Shown: one piece after another, positions 8,917 through 17,211 of the stretch
How the letters are laid out: the number at the start of each line of letters is the position of its first letter
Position numbering within the stretch: the stretch's first letter is position 1
From: Burkholderia contaminans
GTDB lineage: Bacteria; Pseudomonadota; Gammaproteobacteria; Burkholderiales; Burkholderiaceae
NCBI RefSeq assembly: GCF_029633825.1
Contig: NZ_CP090641.1
Location: 1-64,000, forward strand
Direction of reading: 5' to 3'
DNA: 64,000 nt
Translations under genes and position numbers: made by a program
The notes under the pieces: generated by a model
Told to the model about the DNA's origin: nothing
The model's database searches: none
The model's input: only the letters and a program-made list of their open reading frames with translations

Positions 8917-9370
8917 GTCTTGCTCCGATTGAGATCTGCGCCGGCGCAGCAGGCATTTGAAGAAACGCGGGCTTCGCGCGAACGATCGCGCGACTCTCCA
9001 TAAACAGGGGCGTGCTCAAGCGTTTGAAACGTCTCCCATGCGACGCCCTGTGGGTCCACGGTCCAGGTCTTATCCGACTTTGCATAACAGCAGGTCGTCG
9101 CCGTCTGATTCGTGACAGGCAATTCAGCGCTCGCGAAACGCGCTCGCATCTCGGCAAGTTCCTCGTCCGATTCGACCTGAATGCAAGGTGATCAATGCCG
9201 GGCTTTACGCCACGCTGCGAAATAGCGAAGTTGACCTTCGGATCGCTCAACTCCCATTTGCGGTAGTGCGACTTCGATACCGTCGGTTTCGCGCCTCCAA
9301 ACATGGCAACGTAGAACCGGGTGCTCGCATCAATATCTTCGACAGCAACGTGGATGTGCATGCGTTTCAT
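8913..9370 (-). pseudogene. arsI: ArsI/CadI-type vicinal-oxygen-chelate protein (C-As lyase), frameshifted
   Basis: ArsI is a non-haem iron dioxygenase that cleaves the carbon-arsenic bond of trivalent methyl- and aromatic arsenicals. The ATG at 9370 overlaps arsR as ATGA. The N-terminal half is intact (MKRMHIHVAVEDIDAS; PGIDHLAF, histidines as metal ligands). After LAF the frame is lost. One missing C on the coding strand near plus-strand 9179 explains it: adding it gives FQVESDEELAEMRARF and joins to the C-terminal half. That half holds TTCCYAKSDK, the adjacent cysteines that bind arsenic, and GVAWETF, the glutamate ligand. The intact protein would be about 152 residues with a Cys-containing tail. 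Broken as written, or a sequence error. Confidence 0.82.
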
Positions 9371-9699
9371 GATTTAGCTCCTTGGCACTGCGACACAGCT
9401 TGAACGGAACAGTCAGCGCCCGCACAGCAGTTCTCGGTCAGAAACCCGAGCAGTGCGTTCATCGCATCGAAGTTGGCTGAATAGAAGATGAACCGTCCCT
9501 TCTGCTCGCTGTTGACGAGGCCCGCATGCGACAGGTCTTTAAGGTGGAACGACAAGCCAGACGGCGAGAGGCCAAGCTGCTGAGCAATCTCACCAGCCGG
9601 CATGCCTTCGGGGCCCGCGACAACCAGTGCGCGGAAGATCGCCAGGCGCGATTCATGAGCGAGCGCGCCGAGCGCGCGTACAACGAGGTTCGAGTCCAT
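9367..9699 (-). CDS. arsR: ArsR arsenic-responsive repressor
   Basis: This 110-residue winged-helix repressor of the SmtB/ArsR family releases its operator when it binds arsenite. The HTH region is MPAGEIAQQLGLSPSGLSFH and the wing ends at RFIFYSAN. The metal site is probably the C-terminal cysteine cluster ENCCAGADCS, resembling the arrangement of the Acidithiobacillus-type ArsR. The ATG at 9699 was chosen over one 25 codons upstream because the family starts here (MDSNLVVRALGALAHESR). It also sits exactly where transcription should begin from the promoter at 9706-9734, implying a leaderless message. The stop overlaps arsI as ATGA. Confidence 0.92.
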   Translation of the reverse strand: MDSNLVVRALGALAHESRLAIFRALVVAGPEGMPAGEIAQQLGLSPSGLSFHLKDLSHAGLVNSEQKGRFIFYSANFDAMNALLGFLTENCCAGADCSVQAVSQCQGAKS

Positions 9700-9705
9700 G
9701 GCGGC

Positions 9706-9734
9706 ATCATAGACCTGTCGATTCAAAGATTCAA
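9706..9734 (-). promoter_or_regulatory. ars operon sigma-70 promoter
   Basis: On the minus strand, TTGAAT (9734-9729) and TATGAT (9711-9706) are separated by exactly 17 bp. The expected start of transcription, about 7 bp past the -10, falls on the A of the arsR ATG at 9699. No Shine-Dalgarno sequence lies before that ATG. Confidence 0.7.
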
Positions 9735-9745
9735 GTAATCTTGAA
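9730..9745. promoter_or_regulatory. Probable ArsR operator
   Basis: Inverted repeat TTCAAG-TAAT-CTTGAA overlaps the -35 element of the ars promoter. Bound repressor would block RNA polymerase. The shape matches known ArsR operators, which are short AT-rich dyads near arsR. Confidence 0.7.
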
Positions 9746-9857
9746 ACGATGCGGCCACGGTGTTTGATGGTCAATTAGGGACGGTAGATAGCGAGTGGAG
9801 GGAAGAAAGTTGAACCCGCCCTCCAACCCTCAAACTCGAAATCTTGGGCTAGAATAC

Positions 9858-9873
9858 CTGTATATTTATACAG
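9858..9873. promoter_or_regulatory. LexA SOS box
   Basis: CTGTATATTTATACAG is a full CTGT-N8-ACAG LexA site and nearly a perfect palindrome. It lies 18 bp upstream of a GTG start with GGAG, in the intergenic stretch at the edge of the accessory region. Confidence 0.8.
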
Positions 9874-9891
9874 TACTCCTGGAGCCAGATC

Positions 9892-10017
9892 GTGGGTCGG
9901 CCTGTCTTAGCCGCACAGCAGTTACGCACGCCCGAGGAACGGGCGCGCTCCCTCGATGCTGCGCTCGACAGAAATATGTATTCGGAGTCGGGGGGAATAA
10001 CCACCGGAAGGGCGTAA
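9892..10017 (+). CDS. Short SOS-box-linked reading frame, possibly a truncated gene
   Basis: A GTG at 9892 preceded by CTGGAG opens a 41-codon frame (VGRPVLAAQQLRTPEERARS at the start) that ends at TAA 10015-10017. The first 28 residues look like a genuine helical N terminus. After RNMYSESGG the composition turns low-complexity, as if the real gene had been cut and the frame runs into unrelated DNA. The LexA box just upstream suggests that the original gene was DNA-damage inducible. The family is not recognised. Confidence 0.4.
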   Translation: MGRPVLAAQQLRTPEERARSLDAALDRNMYSESGGITTGRA

Positions 10018-10137
10018 CACGAAGGGGGAATAGCGGTCCTGAAATTGGCTTCCTAGACTGCCACGCAATCAATCGGGCCCGAGTATGGGCGTTCAAAAAT
10101 AAGTGGCAAAGGATTGACCCAAGCACAGGAGAACGAA

Positions 10138-11544
10138 ATGGCGATGATGTCGGAATCGACGGGCACGCTGCAAGCGGCGCCTGCAACGGAAGACGCGCCG
10201 CGCGCGCTGTCGCAGACGCTCAGCGTGCGCGATGCGGTGATGATCACCGTATCGGGCGTGACGCCCGCGAGTTCGATCTTCGTGATCGCGCCGTTCGCGA
10301 TCCAGCAGGCCGGTAGCGGCGCCGTGCTGTCGTTCCTGCTCGGCGGCGTACTCGCGCTGGCGTTCGCGCTCTGCTATGCGGAACTCAGCGCCGCGCACCG
10401 CAGCGCGGGCGGCGAATACGTGATGGCCAAGCGCGTGTTCGGCACGCTGCCCGGCTACCTGACCTTCATCACGGTGCTGTCCGTGAGCGTGTTCATCCCG
10501 GCGGTGCTCGCGAGCGGCGCCGCGCCGTACCTGAACAACGCGCTCGGCACGCATTTCGGCAACCAGTCGGTCGCGCTGACGATCGTGCTGCTCAGCTATC
10601 TGCTCGGCATGCTGAACATCAAGACCAACGCGTGGATCACGGGCGCGTTTCTCGTCGTCGAGATCGGCGTGCTGATGCTGATCGCGGGCCTCGGCTTCGG
10701 TTCGCCGCATCGTGGCGCCGACGCGCTGATCGCGCCCGTCGTCGCGAGCAGCAACGCGCTCGTGCCGGCGACCCTCGCCGCGATCGTCCCGGCGATCGGC
10801 ACGGCGATCTTCTGCTACAACGGATTCGGCTCGGCTGCCTATCTCGCCGAAGACCTGCGCGGCGGCAACCGCAACGTCGCGAAGGCGGTGATCTACTCGC
10901 TGCTCGTGATCCTCGTCGTCGAACTGATTCCGCTCACCGCGATCGTGCTCGGCGCGCCGTCGCTCACCGAGCTGACGAAGAGCGCCGACCCGATCGGCTA
11001 TGTGGTGCGTTCGCTGAGCAATCCGGCCGTGTCGCGCGTGGTCAGCGGCGGGATCTTCCTGTCGGTGTTCAACGCGATCATCGCGATCGTGATCACGATG
11101 GGCCGGCTGCTGTACAGCAGCGGCCGGCACGCGCTCTGGTCGCGCACCTGCAACCGCGCCTTCTCGACGATCCATCCGCGCTTCGAATCGCCGTGGCTCG
11201 CCACGATCGCGCTCGCGGTGCCGTCGGCCGGGCTCGTGTTCGTGTCGAGCCTCGACGAGCTGACCGCATTCACGGTCGACCTGCTGCTGCTGATCTATCT
11301 GGTCGTCGGGCTGGCCGCGCTCGCGAGCCGCTTCGTGCGCCGTGACGTCGAGCATCATTACCGGATGCCGTTGTGGCCCGTGACGCCGCTCGTCGCGGTA
11401 GCCGGCGCCGCGTATACGCTCTACACCACGCTCGCAACGGCAACGAAACCCACCGACCTGATCATCATCGCGGGGCTGCTGGTCGCGGCGCTCGTGATGT
11501 ATGCGGTCTGGGCGCGCCACAGCGAAGCCTTCCGCACGCTGTGA
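10138..11544 (+). CDS. APC-superfamily amino-acid permease
   Basis: This 468-residue protein has twelve predicted membrane spans. It follows the amino acid/polyamine/organocation pattern, with the early motif ISVSGVTPASSIF-like stretch at about residues 40-52 and an unwound first helix. It would import an amino acid or related cation across the inner membrane by proton or ion coupling. The ATG at 10138 was chosen because AGGAG lies 7 bp upstream; an ATG 24 bp earlier has no site. It is followed 71 bp later by a P1-family aminopeptidase on the same strand, so the pair may take up and process a small peptide or amide. The substrate is not known. Confidence 0.85.
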   Translation: MAMMSESTGTLQAAPATEDAPRALSQTLSVRDAVMITVSGVTPASSIFVIAPFAIQQAGSGAVLSFLLGGVLALAFALCYAELSAAHRSAGGEYVMAKRVFGTLPGYLTFITVLSVSVFIPAVLASGAAPYLNNALGTHFGNQSVALTIVLLSYLLGMLNIKTNAWITGAFLVVEIGVLMLIAGLGFGSPHRGADALIAPVVASSNALVPATLAAIVPAIGTAIFCYNGFGSAAYLAEDLRGGNRNVAKAVIYSLLVILVVELIPLTAIVLGAPSLTELTKSADPIGYVVRSLSNPAVSRVVSGGIFLSVFNAIIAIVITMGRLLYSSGRHALWSRTCNRAFSTIHPRFESPWLATIALAVPSAGLVFVSSLDELTAFTVDLLLLIYLVVGLAALASRFVRRDVEHHYRMPLWPVTPLVAVAGAAYTLYTTLATATKPTDLIIIAGLLVAALVMYAVWARHSEAFRTL

Positions 11545-11615
11545 GCGGCGGATCGAAACTTGCCGTATCGAAACACTGACACACCGAACCATTGAGAGAC
11601 TGGAGGAATTGCATC

Positions 11616-12725
11616 ATGCGCACGAGGGATCTCGGCATCCGCATCGGACTCGGCACGCCGGGCCGCTTCAACGCGATCACGGACGTTCCGGGCGTGCGGG
11701 TCGGACATTGCACGCTGAACGTCGAGAACGGCGATGCATCGATCCGCACCGGCGTCACCGTCATCGAGCCGCGCGCGGGCGCAGCGCACGATTCGCCGTG
11801 CTTCGCGGGCGTGCACGTGCTGAACGGCAACGGCGACGCAACGGGGCTCGAATGGATCCGCGAGGCCGGCCTGCTGACCACGCCGATCGCCTATACGAAC
11901 ACGCACAGCGTCGGCGCGGTGCGCGATGCGCTCGTCGCGAACGAGCGCGAAGCGGCGGCCGGCCGCGTGTACTGGTGCATGCCGGTCGTGATGGAAACCT
12001 ACGACGGCTTGCTGAACGACATCTGGGGGCAGCACGTGAGCGCCGCGCACGTGCTGCGCGCGCTGGCCGCCGCGCAGTCGGGGCCGGTCGCCGAAGGCGG
12101 CGTGGGCGGCGGCACGGGGATGATCTGCCACGAGTTCAAGGGCGGCATCGGCACCGCGTCGCGCGTGCTCGCGGCCGATGCGGGCGGCTGGACCGTCGGC
12201 GCGCTCGTGCAGGCGAACTACGGCGTGCGCGAGATGCTGCGCGTGGCCGGCTACCCGGTCGGCGAAGTGCTGCGGCACGTGCCGTCGCCGTTCCGCGCGC
12301 CGGACGCGCAAGGCGAGGCAGGGATGGGGTCGATCGTCGTGACGATCGCGACCGACGCGCCGCTGCTGCCGCACCAGTGCACGCGTCTTGCACAGCGCGC
12401 GAGCGTCGGGCTGGCGCGGGCCGGCGGCGGTACGGAGGATTCGAGCGGCGACATCTTCCTGGCGTTCGCAACGGGCAACGACGGCCTGCCGGCGGCGAAC
12501 TACGGCAGCAAGGGCGCACCGACCACCGGCGTGAAGATGGTCAACAACGACCATATTTCCGCGCTGTTCGTCGCAGCGGCGGAAGCGGTGGAGGAAGCGA
12601 TCGTGAATGCGCTCGTCGCGGGCGGCGACGTCGAGTCGCGCGGGGCGCGGGTCGAAGGGCTGGGGCAGGCGCGCTTGCTGGATGCGTTGCGCGAGGTGGG
12701 CTGGCGGCCGGGGCGCGGCGCCTGA
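11616..12725 (+). CDS. P1-family (DmpA-like) aminopeptidase/amidase
   Basis: P1 peptidases are Ntn-type hydrolases made as one chain that cleaves itself into two subunits, exposing an N-terminal serine. The protein is 369 residues, normal for the family. It begins RIGLGTPGRFNAITDVPGVR, the standard P1 opening, and has the glycine-rich GGVGGGTGMICHEFKGG. The probable self-cleavage region is GGGTEDSSGDIFLAF at about residues 270-284, where a serine becomes the nucleophile. Family members release N-terminal residues, including D-alanine and beta-amino acids, from small peptides or amides. GGAGGA sits 8 bp upstream of the ATG. Probably in an operon with the permease upstream. Confidence 0.88.
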   Translation: MRTRDLGIRIGLGTPGRFNAITDVPGVRVGHCTLNVENGDASIRTGVTVIEPRAGAAHDSPCFAGVHVLNGNGDATGLEWIREAGLLTTPIAYTNTHSVGAVRDALVANEREAAAGRVYWCMPVVMETYDGLLNDIWGQHVSAAHVLRALAAAQSGPVAEGGVGGGTGMICHEFKGGIGTASRVLAADAGGWTVGALVQANYGVREMLRVAGYPVGEVLRHVPSPFRAPDAQGEAGMGSIVVTIATDAPLLPHQCTRLAQRASVGLARAGGGTEDSSGDIFLAFATGNDGLPAANYGSKGAPTTGVKMVNNDHISALFVAAAEAVEEAIVNALVAGGDVESRGARVEGLGQARLLDALREVGWRPGRGA

Positions 12726-12854
12726 AACGGCATGCGCCGCTTCAATCGAAGCGGCGTGGGGTAGCGTGGCGATGCCGCGATCGGCCGGGCCGCCGCTCGC
12801 CCGCGCATGCAACGCGGGCGGCGCGGGCCTGGCCGTGACGACGCGGCGTCATGC

Positions 12855-13067
12855 TCAGCTGCCGAAGTAGATGTTGCAGAAGCTGACGGGGCCGACACAT
12901 GCGTTCGGGTCTTCCTGCTTCGATTGCGAACGATCGACGCGGCCTGCGGCCTTCACGGCTTCAGCGCGGTTCGCCGGTTGCTGTGCGGCGTCTGCCGGCG
13001 CCGGCTGTGCGTGAGCAACGGCAGCGGTGAGCGACAGGGCAACGAGGGCGAGGTGCAGCGGCTTCAT
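12855..13067 (-). CDS. Small exported protein, unknown function
   Basis: This 70-residue protein has a clear signal peptide (MKPLHLALVALSLTAAVAHA) and a predicted mature part of about 50 residues. The mature part is Ala/Gln-rich, with two cysteines at the C terminus (NACVGPVSFCNIYFGS) that could form a disulfide. The ATG at 13067 has GGAG upstream and gives the signal peptide directly, so the longer frame is not used. It stands alone between a peptidase gene and a FUSC gene. No family is recognised. Confidence 0.7.
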   Translation of the reverse strand: MKPLHLALVALSLTAAVAHAQPAPADAAQQPANRAEAVKAAGRVDRSQSKQEDPNACVGPVSFCNIYFGS

Positions 13068-13204
13068 TTTGGTTTCTCCGGGGTGAGTGCCAGTCTCGCT
13101 GGCAGTGAGGAAACTATAGGCTCGCACTGCTTAAAGATTAATCACCGCGGCTGTAGAGCTTATTTCCATCCGGAACAAGGATCTCGTTGCGCGCGCACCG
13201 ATCG

Positions 13205-15388
13205 TCAATGGCGGTGCCGGTTGAACGGTGCGTCCTTGTCCAGCAGCGCGCTGCGCATGAAGTGCAGGCAGCCGACGATCCGCTGCATCCGGTGCCGCTC
13301 GTCGGGCACCGCATACCACGCCTGCAGCGTGTGCTGCGCCGCGCGGATCGCCAGGTTCACCGATTTCAGCGTGCGCGCGTGGTGGCCGGGCGTCGGATCG
13401 TCGAAGAAGCGCGGCAGCTCGTGCAGCACCGCGTCGATCGAACCGGTCCAGCGCAGCGTTTGCGGCGGCTTCGATTCGCAGAACGCGTTCAGCTCGTCGC
13501 GCAGGTCGATCACCGCATGGCCGACCTCGAGCGTCGACAGCATCCAGCGCAGCGCGTCGCGATGCTGTCGCGTGCGCCGCACGAGCAGTGTGCGCAGTTG
13601 CGCCATCAGGTCGTGCGTGCTCGACTGGAAGCGCTGCGCGAGGCGCTCCGTCGGTCCTTCGCACGCCAGCGTGACCTGGCGGCGCAGGTCGTGCGCGATG
13701 CGGCCCGTGAGCCACGGCATGTGGGTGGGGAACACGACCGCGAACACGAGCGAGCACGCGAGCATCGCGATGACGATCGCCAGGCCGTTGTTGATCAGCA
13801 CCTCGGGCGTATACGCGATCGCGTTGTCGGGCCCCGCGAGCAGGCAGAAGAACACCGCGAAGCCGATCCCGTAGCCGGACAAGCCCGGCCGCATCGCGAG
13901 AAACGCGCCGAGGCCGAGCACCGGCGCGAGCGCGGCACACAGCAGCGGGAAGCCCTCGATGTTCGGATACACGTAGCACAGGAACACGTAGCCGACCGCG
14001 GTCGCGAACGCCGCGCCGACGCTCATCTGTGCGACGAACTTCGGTGCGCGCGGCGACGTGGAGCTGAGCGCGCACGCGATCGCGGTGGCGATCACGGCGA
14101 GCGGGCCGCTCGGCCATTCGGACGCAATCCAGAACGCGCTCATCGCGCCGACGGCGACGATCGTGCGCAGGAACGCGAAGCCGACGAAGAACGAATTGGT
14201 CTTCACCGCGTAGTGCGTGACCGAGCGCTCGAACGCGTGATCGTCCTGGTCGAGCGACGCATAGGTGTCGGCGTAGCCGAGATATTCGCCGATGAAGCGG
14301 TACAGCAGCTCGATCGCGGTATCGAAGTCGAGCAGGCCGCCGGCCGCATGGGCTTCGATGTCGCGCCGCGATGCGCGCGCGGCTTTCGGCAACGCGCTGT
14401 GGAAGCGACGCAGCTCGAGCAGTGCGCCGGTGGCCGGTGAGACGCCGCGCTGCCGCTCGTCGCGCAGTGCGGCGAAGCGCTGCGCGAGCGCGTCGATGTG
14501 CGGCGCCAGTGCATCGAGGACCGCGTCCGAGCCATTGGCGCGCAGCCGCTTGACGAGCTGGTGCAGCGCATGCAGCCGCGTGCACGCGTTCATGAACTCG
14601 CTGTTCAACCGCGCGAGGCGGCGGCTGCGCGCGCGAATGTGCGGATCCTCGAACGACGCGAACGCGCGGTTGGCCTCGAAGCCAACGATGTCGTCGACGA
14701 AATCGGCGAAGCGCCGCTCGAAATCGCCGCGCGCGACGTCGCCCGCGAGCGCGCCGGCCGTGAACGCCGCGAACGTCGCATGGCGGGTGCCCAGCGAACG
14801 CATCAGCGCCTTCGCGGAGCTGAGCGGCAGGATCAGCGCGCTGACCGCGCCCGAGCACGCGATGCCGAGCGCGACTTCCGCGGCGCGCGTGAGCGCGGAC
14901 TGGAACAGCGTCTGCGGGGTCATCACGGCCGGCAGGCCGATCAGCGCGGCCGTGTAGCCGGCGAGCACGAAGCCGTACCAGCGGAAGTGGCGGTTGCGCA
15001 CCGCGAGCGCGATGCAGGTGCCGATCCACAGCGTGATGCCGGCCATGTACAGCTCGGGCTGCTGCGCGAACAGCCCGCCGAGCGCGAGCGCGGCGACGAG
15101 GCCGGCCGCCGTGCCGAGCACGCGGTAGAAACTCTTCGCGAACACCATCCCCGACAGCGGCTGCATCAGCACGAACACGGTCGTCATCGCCGTGCGCGGC
15201 TGCGACATCTCCAGGCGCATCGCGATGCCCATCGCGAGGAGCGCCGCGAACACGGTTTTCGCGAGGTGCAGCCAGATCAGCCCGTCGCTCGCGGCCCAGT
15301 CGCGCGCCGCGTCGCCGAGTGGATCGAGCCAGGTTCTCCATCGTGCCGGTTCGATGGAAGGAGGCTCGATCGCAGGTTGTGGCTTCAT
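13205..15388 (-). CDS. FUSC-family inner-membrane efflux protein
   Basis: This 727-residue protein has two blocks of hydrophobic spans (about residues 35-165 and 375-500), each followed by a long cytoplasmic region. That is the fusaric-acid resistance/AaeB layout. Typical partners are a periplasmic adaptor and a small DUF1656 protein, neither of which is adjacent here, so it may act alone or with distant partners. It is transcribed away from a LysR regulator across a 200-bp gap, which suggests that the regulator controls it. Known members export aromatic acids or fusaric acid; the substrate here is unknown. Confidence 0.85.
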   Translation of the reverse strand: MKPQPAIEPPSIEPARWRTWLDPLGDAARDWAASDGLIWLHLAKTVFAALLAMGIAMRLEMSQPRTAMTTVFVLMQPLSGMVFAKSFYRVLGTAAGLVAALALGGLFAQQPELYMAGITLWIGTCIALAVRNRHFRWYGFVLAGYTAALIGLPAVMTPQTLFQSALTRAAEVALGIACSGAVSALILPLSSAKALMRSLGTRHATFAAFTAGALAGDVARGDFERRFADFVDDIVGFEANRAFASFEDPHIRARSRRLARLNSEFMNACTRLHALHQLVKRLRANGSDAVLDALAPHIDALAQRFAALRDERQRGVSPATGALLELRRFHSALPKAARASRRDIEAHAAGGLLDFDTAIELLYRFIGEYLGYADTYASLDQDDHAFERSVTHYAVKTNSFFVGFAFLRTIVAVGAMSAFWIASEWPSGPLAVIATAIACALSSTSPRAPKFVAQMSVGAAFATAVGYVFLCYVYPNIEGFPLLCAALAPVLGLGAFLAMRPGLSGYGIGFAVFFCLLAGPDNAIAYTPEVLINNGLAIVIAMLACSLVFAVVFPTHMPWLTGRIAHDLRRQVTLACEGPTERLAQRFQSSTHDLMAQLRTLLVRRTRQHRDALRWMLSTLEVGHAVIDLRDELNAFCESKPPQTLRWTGSIDAVLHELPRFFDDPTPGHHARTLKSVNLAIRAAQHTLQAWYAVPDERHRMQRIVGCLHFMRSALLDKDAPFNRHRH

Positions 15389-15588
15389 GAAAAGAGGGGA
15401 CCGGTACGGGGCCAGGCACGGTGCGCGGCGCGTCCGAACGGGTCCGTTCGACTGTTGAGGCGCCGATTGTAGGAGGGCGGCGCCCGCGCATTAACGCAGC
15501 TGCGGGGAAACGATAGTTGCAGCCGGAGTAACAATCTGTCGCATCCCGTGGAGGAAAATAGCGGCTCCGCTACAGGTTGCTCACAGGA

Positions 15589-16536
15589 ATGGATACGCTA
15601 CAAAACATGCGGGTGTTTTCGCGCGTCGTCGAGACGGGCAGTTTCACCGCCGCCGCGCAATCGCTGAATTCGACGACGGGCGCGATGTCGCGCGCGGTGT
15701 CGGAACTCGAGGCGCGCCTGCGCACCCGTCTGATGAATCGTTCGACGCGCCGTCTCGCGCTCACGTCGGCCGGCGAAAGCTATCTGCGGCGCTGCCGCCA
15801 GATCCTCGCCGACGTCGACCGCGCGGAAGAAGAAGCGAGCTGCGCGCACGAACGGCCGGCCGGCGTACTGCGCATGCACAGCTTCGCGAGCGTCGGTCAT
15901 CACTATGTGTTGCCCGCGCTGACGCGCTATCACGCGCAGTTTCCGGGCGTGTCGATCGAACTGTCGCTGTCGCAGCGCATGCCCGACCTGTTCGACGGCA
16001 CGAGCGACATGGCCGTCGTGACCGCGTCGTCGCTGCCCGATTCGGAACTCGTGTCGCACCTGCTCGGCTCGACCTTCAGCATCCTCTGCGCGTCGCCCGA
16101 CTATGTGAAACGCCACGGCGCACCGGTACGCCCGCAGGATCTCTCTGCGCACGCGTGCCTGACGCTGTGCACGCCGGCGTTTCCGACGCACGAATGGGTG
16201 CTCGAGGGGCCGGAGGGTGTCGAGCAGATCCACGTTGCGGGGCCGGTGCAGACCAATACGGCCGAATCGCTCGCGCTCGCAATCCGCGACGGCATCGGGA
16301 TCGGCATGCTGCCGCTGTACTCGGCGATCGACGCGCTGCGCGACGGCACGCTCGTCCGCGTGCTGCCCGCGCATATCCTGCAGAAAATGAACGTGTACGC
16401 GCTGTATCCGTCGCGCCGCTTCGTCGATGCGAAGGTGCGGACCTGGGTCGAGATGCTGCGTGCCCAGGTGCCGGGGATGATCGCGCGCGACGTCGAGATG
16501 CTGAACGCGATCGATCGCGAACCGCAGGCCGCCTGA
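15589..16536 (+). CDS. LysR-family transcriptional regulator
   Basis: This 315-residue protein has an N-terminal winged HTH (FSRVVETGSFTAAAQSLNST; LEARLRTRLMNRSTRRLALT) and a C-terminal effector-binding domain of the periplasmic-binding fold. The ATG at 15589 gives the standard start MDTLQNMRVF; a TTG four codons earlier is also open. The divergent FUSC gene starts 200 bp away, the classic arrangement for LysR control of a neighbour and of itself. The effector is probably an aromatic or weak acid, by analogy with AaeR-type systems, but that is inference. Confidence 0.9.
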   Translation: MDTLQNMRVFSRVVETGSFTAAAQSLNSTTGAMSRAVSELEARLRTRLMNRSTRRLALTSAGESYLRRCRQILADVDRAEEEASCAHERPAGVLRMHSFASVGHHYVLPALTRYHAQFPGVSIELSLSQRMPDLFDGTSDMAVVTASSLPDSELVSHLLGSTFSILCASPDYVKRHGAPVRPQDLSAHACLTLCTPAFPTHEWVLEGPEGVEQIHVAGPVQTNTAESLALAIRDGIGIGMLPLYSAIDALRDGTLVRVLPAHILQKMNVYALYPSRRFVDAKVRTWVEMLRAQVPGMIARDVEMLNAIDREPQAA

Positions 16537-16548
16537 GCGGCAGGTTTG

Positions 16549-16575
16549 CACCGGCGCATGGCCGCACTGCCGGTG
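16549..16575 (+). terminator. Possible terminator after the LysR gene
   Basis: CACCGGC (16549-16555) pairs with GCCGGTG (16569-16575) across a 13-nt loop, followed by the pyrimidine-rich TCTTCTCTT. It lies 13 bp past the stop of the regulator. Confidence 0.5.
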
Positions 16576-16590
16576 TCTTCTCTTCGAGCC

Positions 16591-16630
16591 AATCGAAGCC
16601 AATCGAAGCCAATCGAAGCCAATCGAAGCC
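16591..16630. repeat. Four tandem copies of a 10-bp repeat
   Basis: AATCGAAGCC occurs four times without interruption at 16591-16600, 16601-16610, 16611-16620 and 16621-16630. The flanks CGAGCC and AACGC are degenerate copies. The period is about one helical turn. It lies in the gap between convergent genes. Confidence 0.95.
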
Positions 16631-16692
16631 AACGCAACCCGCGCCGCGCCTGCACGACATCGTTCATGCGGGCACGGCGCTGCGTCATGCGG

Positions 16693-16995
16693 TTACAGCG
16701 CGGGCTTGGCAGCCGCGCCCGATTCCGTCGTCGGTTCGCCGGCGTGGCCATAGGCGGCCTGCGCAGCCTTCCGTTGCGCGAGACGCTTTTCGTGGAGTCG
16801 TTCCTGCGCCGCCATGATGTCGTCCGGATAGTTGTTGACTTCGCCGCGCGCCGGGTTGTAGCCGACCGACTCGAGATCGATCAGCTCCTGCAGCACTTGC
16901 GCGCGCGTGACGGGCGACTGGGCCGACTGGGCGAAAGACAGCGCCGGTGCAGCGAGCAGGACGGCAGCGGCGGCGGTAACGACGAGCGATTTCAC
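16693..16995 (-). CDS. DUF4148 exported protein
   Basis: This 100-residue protein has a signal peptide (MKSLVVTAAAAVLLAAPALS, then FAQ) and the DUF4148 core VTRAQVLQELIDLESVGYNP followed by NNYPDDIMAAQERL. Burkholderiales carry many such small periplasmic proteins; their function is not established. A divergent relative lies at 54398-54727 and shares the MKSL start, TRAQV and the GYNP...YP motifs. The gene stands alone, with AGGAG upstream of the ATG. Confidence 0.88.
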   Translation of the reverse strand: MKSLVVTAAAAVLLAAPALSFAQSAQSPVTRAQVLQELIDLESVGYNPARGEVNNYPDDIMAAQERLHEKRLAQRKAAQAAYGHAGEPTTESGAAAKPAL

Positions 16996-17211
16996 GAGGT
17001 TCTCCTGGGGGCGGGGTGGGCGGCCGGTTCGACGCGCGATGCGTGACCCCGACCTTTGCTGGCAGTCTACGCAGCGCCCGCGCGCGTAAAAACCCCGATT
17101 CCAGGCAGGCTGTCTTCCAGATGGAACAACATTGGGGCAGGCCGCCCGCGGCCGGCGAACCCGTGTGCGGACGCAGGTTCGTGGCCGTCGGGCGACGAGG
17201 CATCGCGCCGG

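Noticed and set aside
8396..9370. A single open frame that appears to fuse an arsI N-terminal half with an arsC C-terminal half.
   Set aside because: It exists only because each gene has lost one base. The other frame holds the missing arsI C-terminal and arsC N-terminal parts with proper starts and a ribosome site.
10093..11592. A 499-codon open frame on the strand opposite the first permease.
   Set aside because: It mirrors the permease gene, is rich in Arg and His from reversed GC-rich codons, and has no ribosome site or domain.
13131..15491. A 786-codon open frame overlapping the FUSC gene on the same strand.
   Set aside because: It is an out-of-frame reading of the FUSC gene; composition is Arg/Ala-rich with no domain.
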